A DNA stretch of 64,000 nucleotides from Paulownia fortunei. Taxonomy: Eukaryota > Streptophyta > Magnoliopsida > Lamiales > Paulowniaceae. This document shows, in pieces, positions 45,325 to 57,575 of this stretch. Under the pieces are notes generated by a model. That model did no database searches. It was not told the origin of the DNA and saw nothing but the letters and a program-made list of their open reading frames with translations. Within the stretch, counting starts at the first letter, position 1, and each line of letters opens with the position of its first letter. The DNA is taken from NCBI GenBank assembly GCA_019321725.1, contig CM033113.1:12524001-12588000 (forward strand), read 5' to 3'. Made by a program: the position numbers and the translations under genes.

Positions 45325-45344
45325 AGTCAAACCCCTCGTTGACC
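45325..45344. promoter_or_regulatory. Pair of W-boxes in the ERF promoter
   Basis: AGTCAA at 45325-45330 (TTGACT on the minus strand) and TTGACC at 45339-45344 on the plus strand face each other with 8 bp between. They lie about 55-70 bp upstream of the TATA box. TTGAC(C/T) is the core site of WRKY transcription factors, which control many stress-responsive ERF genes. Confidence 0.55.
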
Positions 45345-45397
45345 GTGCCACCCAACCCCACCCCCCAACCCCACATCCCACCCGCCAAACATTTTCC

Positions 45398-45407
45398 TAT
45401 ATAAAAG
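45398..45407 (+). promoter_or_regulatory. TATA box of the ERF gene
   Basis: TATATAAAAG, 109 bp before the start codon. A start site near 45430 would give a 5' untranslated region of about 85 nt. Confidence 0.7.
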
Positions 45408-45515
45408 AAGCCCTTACTCCCCAATTATCCCATAGCCCATTCTTGGCACACACTTTTCTCACCAAGAAATTACTACTATATCAGAAGGGAATAACAGTTT
45501 ATTTGGAAGAGGATA

Positions 45516-46178
45516 ATGGCGATGAAGGAGAAGGCTAACGGAGGAAACGCCAAGGTTAACGGCGTTAAGGAGGTGCACTACAGGGGCGTCAGGAAGAGGC
45601 CATGGGGCCGTTATGCCGCCGAAATCCGCGATCCCGGCAAGAAAAGCCGCGTCTGGTTGGGCACATTCGACACTGCCGAGGAGGCGGCGCGTGCCTACGA
45701 CGCCGCAGCCCGTGAGTTCCGTGGGCCGAAGGCCAAGACTAACTTCCCCCTTCCTTCCGACACAGCCCACAGCCCCAGCCACAGCAGCACAGTCGAGTCG
45801 TCCAGCGCCGACCTAAACCCGCGCGCCCCGGTCGAGCTCGATCTCACGCGCCGCTTCGGCGCTAGCCCCGACACTGGCGTCACTGTCGCAGAGGCTGGTG
45901 GATTGAATCCCATCAACGGGTATCAGTTTTTCAGGCGACAGCCGGCGATGGCGGTCTTGCCCAACGGGCAGCCGGTTTTTCTATTTGATCCGATGGTGCA
46001 GCCGGGTATGGCGGCCGCTTACCGGCTGAACCAGGTGGGAGTTGGGTTTCCCCGCGGCGGTGTGTTGCAGAGCGACTCGGACACTTCATCGGTGGTGGAT
46101 GAGAATCATTTTGATGGGTCTGATGCAAAGAGGGGGCTGGATCTTGATCTTAATATGCCGCCGCCTCTGGAAGCTTGA
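45516..46178 (+). CDS. ERF4/ERF8-like AP2/ERF transcriptional repressor
   Basis: Single-exon gene of 220 codons. The AP2/ERF DNA-binding domain spans residues 22-79, from [20 protein letters not shown] through [18 protein letters not shown] to KTNFP, with the Ala and Asp that mark the ERF subfamily (binding GCC boxes, AGCCGCC). The C-terminus carries the EAR repression motif [10 protein letters not shown] at residues 208-217, which recruits TOPLESS-type co-repressors. [11 protein letters not shown] (about 185-195) and PVFLFDP are shared with ERF4 and ERF8 of Arabidopsis. The start has a TATA box 109 bp upstream and no earlier in-frame Met. It is far more GC-rich than its surroundings, as usual for these genes. 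It acts in the nucleus, in ethylene, jasmonate or abscisic acid responses. Exact orthology among group VIII members is not settled. Confidence 0.96.
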   Translation: MAMKEKANGGNAKVNGVKEVHYRGVRKRPWGRYAAEIRDPGKKSRVWLGTFDTAEEAARAYDAAAREFRGPKAKTNFPLPSDTAHSPSHSSTVESSSADLNPRAPVELDLTRRFGASPDTGVTVAEAGGLNPINGYQFFRRQPAMAVLPNGQPVFLFDPMVQPGMAAAYRLNQVGVGFPRGGVLQSDSDTSSVVDENHFDGSDAKRGLDLDLNMPPPLEA

Positions 46179-47129
46179 ATCTTGATCATAACTGAGGAAG
46201 GAAACTGACGTCTGATGTGTAAATATATTTAAAAAAAACCCTCTTTTTTTGCAGCTCTAGAGTAATTTCTCTAGTTGTTACAATTGTGGCCGGCTATTAG
46301 GGTTCCATTAATTTTCTTTCTTTTTTTTTTTTGGAAAAATATAAAAAAACTGGTGTTATTTTTGAGTAATTTGATGTAGTTGAATTAGATTGCATCAGAT
46401 CCGAATTAGAGTTGTGACATAATATATTAAGTGGATGTAATTTCTTTGTACTAAAACGAATTTTTTTCTAATGTCATTTTGTCTGAATTTAATCAATTAT
46501 AATGCAATTTTTGAATAAATAATGGGTTATTTGTCAAAAAGTTGAGAGATCTAATTATTCCTGCTATGAAAAGGGGAATTCGACATCTTAAAAATGTAAG
46601 TTTTAAGAATAATAATTATGGATGATAAGATATGATGCATATTTGAAAAAAATTAAAGGCAACTCAAATAACTCGCATTAAACTTAAACTTTTGTACACT
46701 TATTTTTCATAATTATTTATATTGAAGAATCACAAACAATAATTAATATACAAAAAGAGTATCAACGTGAGAAATTTGAGAACAATGACTACGAGAAAAG
46801 TTGAATATAGTTTGCATATTACAAGAAAACTAAAGGGGCGTTCAATTTTCGGTTGAAGGTCCAAACGTATTATAGATTTGCTTGTCCATTTTTCTGAATT
46901 TTTTATTCCGTAAATCTAATAATAATGTTTTTAATATTTTCAAAAATAACCATTAAGATAGAGTGGAATGGTAGTTGTAATTGTGTGGATAAGATGTTAA
47001 TTAAAAGAAGAAAAAGCAGAAAGAAAAATATTATTTGAAAATTAATTAAATGAACGAAAAAAAAAAACAGAGAAAATAATAAGTGGTCAAAAAGTAAAGT
47101 AAAAAAGAAAATGGGGGTGGCAGGGTAGG

Positions 47130-47132
<3 letters not shown>
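46179..47132. other. ERF 3' flank and intergenic DNA
   Basis: The first 200 bases hold a plausible 3' untranslated region with AATATATTAA-type poly(A) signals near 46420. The rest is AT-rich with no coding potential. Confidence 0.5.

Positions 47133-47161
<29 letters not shown>
47133..47161. repeat. (GA)n microsatellite
   Basis: About 14 GA units next to a GC-rich patch. GA runs near such patches are common in plant 5' regions, where they may bind BPC proteins. Confidence 0.85.
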
Positions 47162-47162
<1 letters not shown>

Positions 47163-48989
47163 CACCGACGGCGAGACAGGAAGCTGAATTGAATTTGGGT
47201 GGGGGTGGGGCCCACAGAGACCTCCGAATTCCGTGTTGACGGGGTACATGTCGTGCCTAAGGTGGACGGCACGTGTTACTTTTAGCTTGCCGCCCACTAT
47301 AATTAATTATTCGGGAATTTTGTTTTTTCTTTTGTTTTTTTTTCTTTTTTTTTTTACTAAATAATGGGCCTAAATATGAATTTTTAGATATGTAAAATTC
47401 AAGTAATTTTGCATTTTTGTCCTTAGAAGTTTTTGAAAGTTAGTAATGCGTAATTGCGTAATTTTGCGCAAGATTTTTTTTAAAAAAAATATTATTACCA
47501 CTGTATCAAACTTAAATTTTTATTCTTATCTTATTTAAATTTTACATGAGTTAAAAAATATAAATTTTATATGTCTCTATACTATTTTTATTAAAAATAA
47601 GAGTTAAAGTTAATGAATGTTGCAATATTATTTAATTAACTATAATTTGAGAAAAAAAATATTTACAAATCTAATTTCGAAAAAAAGGGAGTATACACTT
47701 CGCTACGTTTGGTTTTTTTGGTTTAACAACACACATAGGCCATGTTTCTATTTGGAATGATAATAAATTAAAAGATGTGAGAGCATAAGGAAATACAGTA
47801 CTTTCGAATACGTCTTCTTTTTAGCAAAAAAAATACCCTATTTGGTGATACTTGAAATGCTTTGTTAGTTGCGGCGGGATCAAGATTTTACTCTAATAGG
47901 GGGCGAAGAAAGTTTGGTAATAACTCATATTATGGATTTTTGGCATTTTATTTTCCATATTTTACACTCTATGCTTCATCACTTTTTCATTATCTAATGA
48001 ATAAATTGTCCTCATTTGCTAATTAATTTGACTTTGTAATTTATCTATTTTAACTTAATACTAGTTCTTAGGATTGAAAATTGCTGAAAATCTAGTTAGT
48101 AGATACACAAATTGTAGCCCTATGATGTTTTAACATTAAAAGTGGTAGTTGAGAATTATAAATGTCATACAATTATTTATTTTCTTTTAACGCTTTAAAA
48201 TTTTATTTTTAAATAAAAATTATCATATTATAATCCAAACAACATCACATAAATATATAAAATCTCATTAAATACTTAGCAATGACCAGCGCCGCCAATG
48301 ACCATAACAGAAGAAATTTTAATGATTGAAGGAAAAATTAAAAAGTTAAATTCCATTTTATTTATTGAATCGCATCAAAATGGGAATGCCTCGTCTATCA
48401 TTTCATTGCATTACTTTGCCCCCTATTTTTGAGTAAAACTTAATTAATTCTAATATAGCTTGAAAAATAGCCATGGGTTACCAATTACTCCCCTGAGTTC
48501 AAACTAAAGGGAGAATATAAAAAATTAATCGAGGAAAACAGTACTCCAAATTCCTCCTATCCCACCCTCACCCATCCATATAAAGATAATCCAAAATAAA
48601 AAAATATATTAATTATATTTAAATAATTGATGAATCACTTATTCAAAACTCATAATAAGTTTAAACAAATTTCAAATTGATTATATAAGTTTTATTCTTA
48701 TGGTAAATTACATTTTATGCCAAGTCATGAATGACAAAAAATTACTGGTGGAATTTCATTTTGCTGCCTTCATTAATTATGAATAAATGAGCTTTTTATT
48801 TTTTTTATTTTTCACTAGCTCCTGTTTTACTTGAGGGACAATTTTGTGTAAATTAAGTATTATTTTGTAAAGTCATTCAATAAAAGAATACAGGGGGGGG
48901 GGACTCTAATTTCTAATAGTTTGAGGGGGCGAAGTGAAATTTAGCTATTGTTAAAATTCTACAATAACGTGTTTCTGGTAAAATATAAT
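47162..48989. other. GC-rich patch with G-box, then AT-rich intergenic DNA
   Basis: 47162-47290 is GC-rich with GGGGCCCAC and a G-box CACGTG at 47270-47275. It has no credible ORF. The rest is AT-rich, with a G9 run near 48894 and a block at 48700-48870 whose ends (GGTAAATTACATTTTATGCC, GACAATTTTGTGTAAATT) look like a small degenerate inverted-repeat element. Confidence 0.4.
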
Positions 48990-49260
48990 GTGCGTATGAG
49001 TGGATAAATAATGTTGGGAGGGAACAAGAAGCGTGTGGGAGAGCGGGAGGCCGACAGGAGAGGGTGGGCTCCACGGCGGAGGACTTGGGCTGTCGCGCCA
49101 TCCGCTGCCGCTTTCGGTGGGCCCACTTTTCTGTGCGTCGGCGGAATTTGTGGAGTGGACTTTGGTTTCGGCTTTCTCCTGCCTCCTACATAGAGCCCCA
49201 TAGCCATGATGCCATGCGGCAACTTCTCCTTTCCTTGGTGGAATGGGTCAATCAATCAAT
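48990..49260. other. Isolated GC-rich patch
   Basis: About 270 bp of 55-60% GC in an AT-rich region, with GTGGGCCCAC near 49117. Open frames exist on both strands in several phases (60-98 codons) but none resembles a protein I know, and they lack introns, poly(A) or TATA context. It could be a promoter or a decayed first exon. Confidence 0.4.
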
Positions 49261-51109
49261 TTCTTGGAATCCGTTTTAATTATTTTTTCATTTCAAAAAA
49301 TTAATTTCAATTAAGGGTTGGAATTCTTCCTCTCTTGGCAGACAAGTTTAGTCTTATTTTTGAATTTTGAAATAATACCTCTCGTTTATTTAGAATTTAG
49401 AATTTTTAAAATGATAGCTGATTTATTAATTTCATTTTATATATTTTTAGATTATGATCTTTAAAAAATGTGATTAAAAATTAATGGCATTATGTTGTTA
49501 TTTTAATTAAATTAAAAAATTATGTTTTTAAAAAAATAAAATTTTATTTTATGATATTTTAAAAATTAAAATTAAAAATAGGTCGCACAGGCTCATAGAG
49601 CTGCTTATGTTCTATGAGAATCATAACCTTAACAATTCTTCTAATTTTTGTTTTTTGATCATTGTTCAAGCTGAGGCCTTTAATTTCTTATTGATGAATA
49701 AATTTATCGCTTTGCTCAAACAAAAAAAATAAAAATGAGAATTATAATTTGGGGATAAGGGTGTAGGACATTACTATGAAGTTTACATGAGAATTATAAA
49801 GTAAAAGTTTACGGAATTTTACACTTTTGCTCTCAAAAATGATAAATGATAATTAGTTATATCATAGAATCATTTTAAAAGAGATGTATCTGTTTTTAAA
49901 AAATATTAGCTTAGAAAATATTAATTGTCCGTGGACATTAAAAAATAAAATAAAATATTGAATTTAAAAAGAAGGTGAAAGATTAAAAAAGGTAAAAAGG
50001 AGGGAACCTTAAAATAATTAGTGAAAAGTCATCTAATAAGTGAAAAAATTAAATAGTGTGATTTATTCATGAATATTATATCGTGATCAACTTTTGATAT
50101 TATTATTTCATTTCATGAATTTTAGTCTTTTTCATCATGGTTAATTTTGCCATTAAAAATTCAAATTAAAATATAAAGTTCCAAAAATGGAAATATAAAA
50201 TGAAATAGTTCATGGTGATGTATAAGATATTACAATAATAAATTTTTTTATGTATATTTTGAATAAATGTCACACAGCTCATATGGGGCTTAAATAACAT
50301 ATAAGCTACGAAGCATACATCTTAAATAAATTGACATTTAATTCCGTAACTGATATATTTATTAGATCATGGATCTTTCAGTGATTTGGTTGAGTAATAT
50401 TTTAATTAACCCTGGATCTAAAATAATTCAGTTGAGTTCAAAGCATTCTTAAAAAAAAAAGAAAAAGAAAAAAATTCCAACCTACCATATATGGTGATTG
50501 GATGGGTATTAGAAAATAATTTAATAGCTTTGTAGCTCATAAGATGTTTTTAGTAAGTAACTAAAAGTAATTTGTTATTCAAATGACCAAATTAAACTAA
50601 TTAATTAAATTTTGAAACATAAATTGGCATCTTTTACATTTTTCAAATTTCTTATAAACTCTTTTATATTATATCAAGATCTTGTAGTTAAGGTCCCATC
50701 ATAAACACTCTAAACATCTCATGCACAACCTTCAACCAAAAGCCCTCTCGACTCTTAAACTTGTTATTACTTCCCAATTTATCAAGAAATGATATCCCAA
50801 AAAGGATTCATTTTCTAAAATGAAAATCTTTTATCAAAATATTCTTAAAATAACTATTGACTTACTACTTTTTAGGAGTAGAATAGTCATTTTCTTCTTC
50901 GTTTTTCTTTTAAGATGTCCCAAAATCAAACTCTATTTTCTAAAATAAAATTTTTATTTATACAATAACATTTTATTAAAATATTAATACGATACTACTA
51001 ACTCTCAAATATTATTTTTTTAAAAAAATAGTATAAAAATGTATAAAATTTAAATTTTTTAATTTTTAAATAAAATTCTATGTCATGTTAAATTGGACCT
51101 ATAATTTTT
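49261..51109. other. AT-rich intergenic DNA
   Basis: No gene, repeat or site that I can support. It includes runs of TTTAAAAAA-type sequence. Confidence 0.5.
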
Positions 51110-52490
51110 AGAATAGGGGAGTATAAGGGTAAAATACATTTCGCAACATAGAAACAAGCCATGTATGAACTTTCCACCCCAAGAAATAAAGCATTTAATA
51201 CCTCAAAATCACCAAGTGTTGACACTTTGCATCCCATTACATTTTCTTGCCAAAAAATGCCACCCAAGGTGGCGGTGTGCACCTTCCAATGATGTTACTT
51301 TGGCACTTTGCACCCACTAAAGCAACTTTCACGGGTGCTTATAGTTTGTATTGAAAAAGGGATGATAGATAATCAACCATTCATAATTATTTTTGTAAAA
51401 TTTTAATATAGTAAGCTTGCGTGACAATCATATTTGAGGGTCCTTCCGAGGTACTATAAAATAAAAATAAAAATAAAAATTTATTTTTATTAATAATTAC
51501 AAATAAATTACAATATAAAATATATATAATATGTGGATTACAGAATAATGACTTGGTGAAAATAATTGCTAATCATTACAAAGTTCACCGTATTATAACA
51601 TTGAATTATATATATATTGACATATTCCACCATATTAACTTTTTAAATTTGAAACTCATTTAATAAATGAGTTTATTATTAATAAAACTTTTAATATTAG
51701 TAAATTACATTTTTTGGATAAAAATATTTTAAATTTTTTTTAGATAGACAATTTTAATATTCAATGTTGAATGAACTAAAAAAAATATTTTTTTATAATG
51801 ACTCTAAACTGGTTTCTTATTATTAGTAATGTTGACATTATTTTTTATTAAAAAATTAATATTCTCAAAAATGAAAAAGAATTATTTTTTAATTAATTAA
51901 CAAATTATTATCAAGGAAATATAATTTAGTAACATAAAATAAAGTTATTATTTAACATGCAAAAAATTAAAAATACAATTTATCAATTTGAAAACTCAAA
52001 GAAAAATTTCTATAAAAAAATCCTAGTTCATTATTTTTTAATTTAAGAATTAAAGAGTAATTTAATCCTAAAATTGATATTAAAAAATATTTTTTTCTGA
52101 TTAACAACATTAAAAAAATAAGATTATGTTTTATGCAATTTATCTATCCAAAAAAATCAAGAAAATATTTGTCCAAAAAAGGAAAGTTATTAAAACTAAA
52201 AGTGTTATTGATAATGTGTAAGCTCAATTTTGAAGTGGATTAAATTTAATGCGATGGAATGTGTCATTATCTAATTCGAGAGTGCAAGTGTCAAAAAGTA
52301 ATATAATTTAACTGTGCCATAGTGCTAATTGGAGTTCCTATTTCGAATATTTTTAAGGCCGTAAAATGCGTTGGAGTGCAAAATCCCTAACATATGAAAT
52401 GATGGATTTTTATTTATTGAGATGAAAGGTGCCTAAAAGATTTATTTTTGGGGTGCAAAATGCATTTTAGTCGGAGTGTGAGGACTGAAG
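51110..52490. repeat. Possible Mutator-like element with degenerate inverted ends
   Basis: The left end contains GGGTAAAATACATTTCGCAAC near 51127. The right end, reverse-complemented, contains CTAAAATGCATTTTGCACC near 52475. About 14 of 18 core bases match, and the similarity seems to go on weakly inward (AAGAAATAAAGC and AAAATAAATCTTTT). No target duplication or transposase was found. It may be a decayed nonautonomous element. Confidence 0.3.
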
Positions 52491-52539
52491 ATACAATTTA
52501 ACTAAAATAAGAAGAGTGAGTAAGCAGCGGTCGGAAAAC

Positions 52540-52930
52540 TAAGCGCGTAGGGGGATTAGTTTAGGTTTAGGAAAGAAACAAGAAAGGACACATCAAAGCA
52601 CGTGGGGGTGGCGACCGAGTACGAGCGCGTCTGCAACTACCGTGAAGCACACCTAAATATGTAAATATATATTATATAATATAAAAACAAGAAAATGTGT
52701 ATTATAGCGGCGACGTGTCGTAAAGGAGGACAGAAAGGCAAGCGCCGCCTGGGCCGGCAGAGTCGGCTGGAGCTTGTCAAGTGGGGACCGCCCCCCCCCC
52801 CCCCCACCCCGCTGCTCAGAAGTTGCGTAATTATTCGCCACGTCTCACGTGCGTCGCAGCCATGCCGTCATCCACTGCCTAACCAAAAGCATCCAGGGCG
52901 GCTGCCCCCTTCTTTTTCTTTTTTCTCTCT
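52540..52930. other. GC-rich patch with two G-boxes and a C15 run
   Basis: CACGTG occurs at 52599-52604 and 52846-52851, and a 15-base C run at 52791-52805. The patch also has CGACGTGTCG near 52711 and GCGTCGCAGCC. A 107-codon frame (52695-53018) spans the C run and encodes low-complexity Pro and Phe, so I do not call it a gene. It resembles a plant promoter region more than a coding exon. Confidence 0.4.
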
Positions 52931-53989
52931 CTTTTTCCCCCCTCTCCTGTGCTTCTCTTTATTCCATATTTTATTACATTTTTTTTTTAAATTACTAATT
53001 ATTAATTATTATTTTTGAAGATAATATCTACTGAAAATTTCTTTTTTTAATTGTTATCTAAAATCTTATATTAATTAAATAATTAATTTTTGAATGAAAA
53101 GAATGTGCTGTGGGGACCACAGTCCAACTAGAGACGTAGTATTAAATTATAGCTTGAATCTTGGTGGGTAAGATTGGAAGTTACTTGATTTTGACTTTGT
53201 AAGTGAGTTAGTTGCGACAAGCTACCAAGTGAAGTTTTCATTTTCAGTTTAATGCAGTGGTTGATGGAATTCTTTATTTAGACTCCACTAGAATTTTCAT
53301 TTTGAAGTTTTTTTTTTTTTAAATAAAACAATTATATATCATATATATCAATATTTAATAATTACTAACAATCAAAATTTTATTATTAATAATTATCACA
53401 ATCAACGTAACAAATATCAACACTTTTAATCGTTAATTTTGCAAATTTGGAATGCTTATAATTTCCTTTTCTTTTTTCAATTTGCATCCAAGCTAGTTTT
53501 CTTTTGGCTTAAAACATAAATTTCGTCCACACCAGATCTACGGAATCTTAATTTTTTTAATAATTTATGTCATATTATACATATTTAATTGTAGTATTGT
53601 GTCATTATTAAGGCTAATTACATATGTTGAGTTTATGCTATTTTCGTGGCCCATTAACCTAATACAACTGTCATATTATAGTTTTGTTTAAAGTGGTTAG
53701 GGTCTATTTTGTTGTCATATTGAGATTGTTAGTTTAATTGTCAATTTTAAATACTCGCCACAATTGTGAGTTGTGGCAACATCAGAGTGTAGTGGTTTCT
53801 AATCTTTATTATATGTGTACATTATATGAGATACTCCAAATAACTAAAAAGGCTTTTTGTATTCCGAATTATGCACGCTTATTGAATAAATAATAAAGTA
53901 ACGAGTGAAATACCATTTTTATAGAGATTAACTTCTATTTTATTATTACGTGTTAATTTGTTTTCATTTTATTCAAACAATTAATAAAA
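52931..53989. other. AT-rich intergenic DNA
   Basis: No gene seen. A T9-10 run lies near 53310. Nothing else stands out. Confidence 0.45.
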
Positions 53990-54960
53990 CATCAAGAATT
54001 AAAATAAATTAAAATTAAAATAAAGACTCAAAATCTATGAACTTGAAATCAAACTTTTAACTTTCCCCAACAATCCATTTCAGTAAGTTCACCCCTTTTT
54101 AATGTTAAAATACTAACCACTAAAATTTCTACAAGCTTAAGGATGGTCACTCCTTATTTAATTCACTTGTCTATGAGAATTAAATTAATATAAATTTTAT
54201 AAGAACAAGTTCTCATCTCCAATATATGTACAATGTGAGTATGTCTCACATTAATATATATTAATCAATTTAGGTCACAAATATAAAATAACTATGTAGA
54301 TATTATTCTGGTTCATCAATTTGTTCCCATCAATCGCCAATTGATTACATTAAGCACAAGATCTAAATAAACAATCATATATAAAATAATTCAAGAAAAG
54401 CGGATTTGTAACTCAAGCATTATTTATGGGTTCCATTATAAATCTAGAAAAGAAAATTAGTTTATCATTATAAATAAAGCACAGAGAGTTTCAACATCTT
54501 GAAAACAACAAAATAAATGAAAGAGAAGATGAACAAGAAAAAAACTCTAAAGCCATATCTCCAAATTCAACAACTCTTCTTCCTGATTTTGATGGTTCTT
54601 GATGTTTTTTCCCTTAGAAGACTCTCTGACTAATGTTTCAGGACCAAGAAAAAATACCAACAAACCCTAGGGTTTTCTATTTATATGGTTTTCCAGATTA
54701 GACAATTAAATCCACTTAAAATCCGAGTTTCCACGATTGATGCTGCGACTTCATTGCGTGGGCGCTATGGCTTCTCAAATTTCCATAACTAAGAGTGATC
54801 ATAAAAGTTTAAAAATTGCTCGAACTGACACAACACCATACCAAACAGTTTTTACTAAATTATTATATAAATTACGATTTAAAAATTTCATTAAAATTGC
54901 ACTGCCTTATATGATTTGGTGACGGTTTAAAGTTTGAATAAATCGAACCGCACCACCTAT
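53990..54960 (-). repeat. Probable Gypsy LTR remnant
   Basis: 54480-54770 has the make-up of the R/U5 side of the solo LTRs above (AAGCCCTAGGGTTTTCTATTT-like words, a CTTCATTGCGTGGGCGCTAT stretch comparable with GGTGCTATGG words in the LTR at 38485-40914). Ends and target duplication were not found. The call rests on general likeness only. Confidence 0.3.
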
Positions 54961-55702
54961 ATTAAATTTATTAATAATTAATACTAGTTTTAGTTTTGAT
55001 AATTAACTTGTAACTGTAATACTTATTTAAATTTCATAAGTATTGATTTATTTAATTTTTTCAAGATTTATTTTCTACTTACTTTCCAATTGTTTACTTT
55101 TTCTTTATAGTTTTATGGCATACGAATAAGTTAATTTTTCTTTTCAAGAATTAGAAGATGAAGAAAATAATTTTTTTTGTGTACATAATTAAAAGTTTTT
55201 GTGTTAATGATGTTTGTATATTCAAATAAATTTTTTCTTTTTGCATTTTAAAATATTGAGAATTTTTATTTTATTTTCTCTATTGTACCTATTATACTTT
55301 ATATAATATAAATGAAACTAAATGAAAAAGTAAAATATATGAAACAAGTCAAAATTTATGTACAACGATATAACTATTTGTTAGTACTAGAAATATGTTA
55401 TTATTTTTATAATAAAGACTATAGTATTATTTTCATGCTGAAATGATTTTTTCTACTAATATCTTAGTTTTTTTGGCTTAATTATTTTTTTATTAGTAAA
55501 AAATCGCCAAATCGTCTTAAAACTTATATAAATCCATATATTTATACATGTATAAATATTTATATATGTTATATATAATATATCTCTATAAGTTTTATTT
55601 AACAAAATTGTAACTTAAAATTAATTTCTAACAAAACTATACATGACAATTTAATTTGAAATTAATAGAAAAAAAAAATCGTAAAACCACACATTGATTA
55701 CC
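54961..55702. other. AT-rich intergenic DNA
   Basis: No gene seen. The 55500-55610 part has a TATATA-rich stretch. On the minus strand this is the region downstream of the two-exon model. Confidence 0.45.
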
Positions 55703-56246
55703 TCAATCTATGGCTTCATGTAACTTCAAAATTTTTGAAACCGTGACGTTGCGGGGCCAAGATATTATTGTAAATTCTTCCTGATGACAAACTTTCGCTG
55801 CTGCAACTTTCTTTTTAGTTGGGGCTGTGAAATCAAGTTTTTGTCCAATTTTTTCTTCCAAACAGTTTGTCACCATTTCATTCTTTTCTTTAGCCTACAA
55901 AAGAAAATAAATACGCTAATAAATCTAATAAAAACACTCTTTAAACTGACAAAATATTAAACTAGACATATTTGGTTAGCTAATATAAAATTAGCTTATG
56001 AAATATCCCAAAACGTAAAGTTTTGCTCTTCTCGAGTAAAAGTAAAAAGAAAAACTACAGAAACTAGAAAATATAAATATTAATGATTAAACTTGATTTT
56101 CCACTTTTTTCGCAAATTGATCAAATATCACAGTTCTTGAAATATTTAAAACATTATAAGAGTGTAGATTTTCAACTCTAAATGCAAGCAAACCTTACCT
56201 TCAATCCCTCGCATGTGTGTGTGAACAATACTTGATACTCATTCAT
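55703..56246 (-). CDS. Two-exon gene model, product unrecognised (79 codons)
   Basis: Exon 1 (56246-56199) reads MNEYQVLFTHTCEGLK. The intron (56198-55895, 304 bp) has a GTAAGG donor and a TTTTCTTTTGTAG acceptor with a clear pyrimidine tract, and splits the frame between codons. Exon 2 (55894-55703) reads AKEKNEMVTNCLEEKIGQKL, DFTAPTKKKVAAAKVCHQEE, FTIISWPRNVTVSKILKLHE, AID and a TGA. An in-frame stop lies just before the ATG. The composition is more protein-like than the neighbouring frames (few Phe/Asn runs). A GTAATC follows the stop closely, so the TGA may instead be a mutation in front of a splice donor, making this a fragment of a longer gene. I do not recognise the family. The CACTA element begins 270 bp upstream. 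Confidence 0.5.
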
Positions 56247-56520
56247 TTATCGGCCTAAATCAGTTTATGTAATTACAAGTGAGATAATTGATTTCTCAAA
56301 ATAAATTTCATAGGCCTAGTTTTAATGTCACTTTCCATTAATATAAATTATCACTCAAGTAGGGATCATTAAGACTTTAATCAGTATGTAATGTGCGGCT
56401 GGGTTAAAATTGGAAAGGAAAATTTCATCGCTAAACTCACCCCTTAAACCCATTAATCTCCAAGATCTTTATAGAGCTCAAACATACATTTCACAAACTT
56501 CCCCATAGTCTTCTTCACTA

Positions 56521-57010
56521 TAAGAAAAATCGACGAAAAATTTTCGTTGCTAAAGTCGCCACAATAAGATCATCGTAAAAAAATTTGGCGATAAAAATTC
56601 GACTAACGTTGCAAAGTTTAGCGATGATCATTTTCGTCGCAAAAATCTAGAAGTTCGTCGTTAAATATTCACTTAGCGACAAAATCTATAAGAATTTTGG
56701 TCGCTAAAATATATATAAAAAATTAAATATGTAATATTTAGCAACAAAATTTGCAGCAGTCGTCGCTAAACTTAACTACGAAAAGCCACAATTCATCGCT
56801 AAATAATAATATTTTCAAAAAAATATGAAAAGATTATAGTTACGAAATTTGATCTTTCGTCTCTAACCTTTGCGACGAATATGAACAATTCGTAGATAAA
56901 TTAATAAGATTTTAAAACAAAATATGAAAATTTTTTAGCGGTGAATGTTGAAAATTTATTGTTAAGTTAATAAAATATGTAAAAAATAGAAAAATATTAG
57001 TGACGAATTG
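56521..57010. repeat. Left subterminal repeats of the CACTA element
   Basis: Many degenerate copies of TTAGCGA(C/T)GA and its complement TCGTCGCTAA occur in both orientations. In En/Spm elements such repeats bind the element-encoded TNPA-type protein. Confidence 0.85.
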
Positions 57011-57575
57011 TGGAAATTCATTGCTTAAATTAGATTTTTTTAAAAAATATGTTATTTATTTCGATTTTTTATCCTATTTTAAACAACAAATTCAAATTAT
57101 ACTCTGTTTTAAATAATAAATCCACAACCTGTTTATCACAACCATTCACAAATATTCAACAACCCCTACAATATATCCAACAACTATTCACAAGATATTA
57201 TTCATTCCAACAATCTAAAGAAAGTCTAAAACACATTTTATTAAAAAACTCATCGTATATTAAAGAAAGTATCATATACACAAATCATATAAATAAATCA
57301 TCAACAAACTACTCTAAAAGTCAACAATAAAAGTAAAATATCTTTATATACAAATTTGACAGAAGTCTAATACACATAATGAGAATCAAAATAAGAATTT
57401 TCACGTGCTTTTTCAGCCATGACTGCAAAATAACAAATCAAAGATATAATTAGAAATAAATCAACACTATATATTAAACATAACCGTATATATCAAAACA
57501 ACAACAACGACTTATATGAATAACATTGACATAACAATTAATCCATTAAAAAAAGTTATGAAACATTTACACAAA

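Noticed and set aside
45459..46128. Antisense and alternative-frame ORFs over the ERF gene
   Set aside because: They are open because the gene is GC-rich. Only the 45516-46178 frame encodes a known domain and has a TATA box.
48959..49279. Overlapping ORFs of 60-98 codons in a GC-rich patch
   Set aside because: Open frames on both strands and in several phases, no known domain, no start context. GC content alone explains them.
52695..53018. 107-codon ORF across the C15 run
   Set aside because: Low-complexity Pro and Phe translation of homopolymer and CT-rich DNA.
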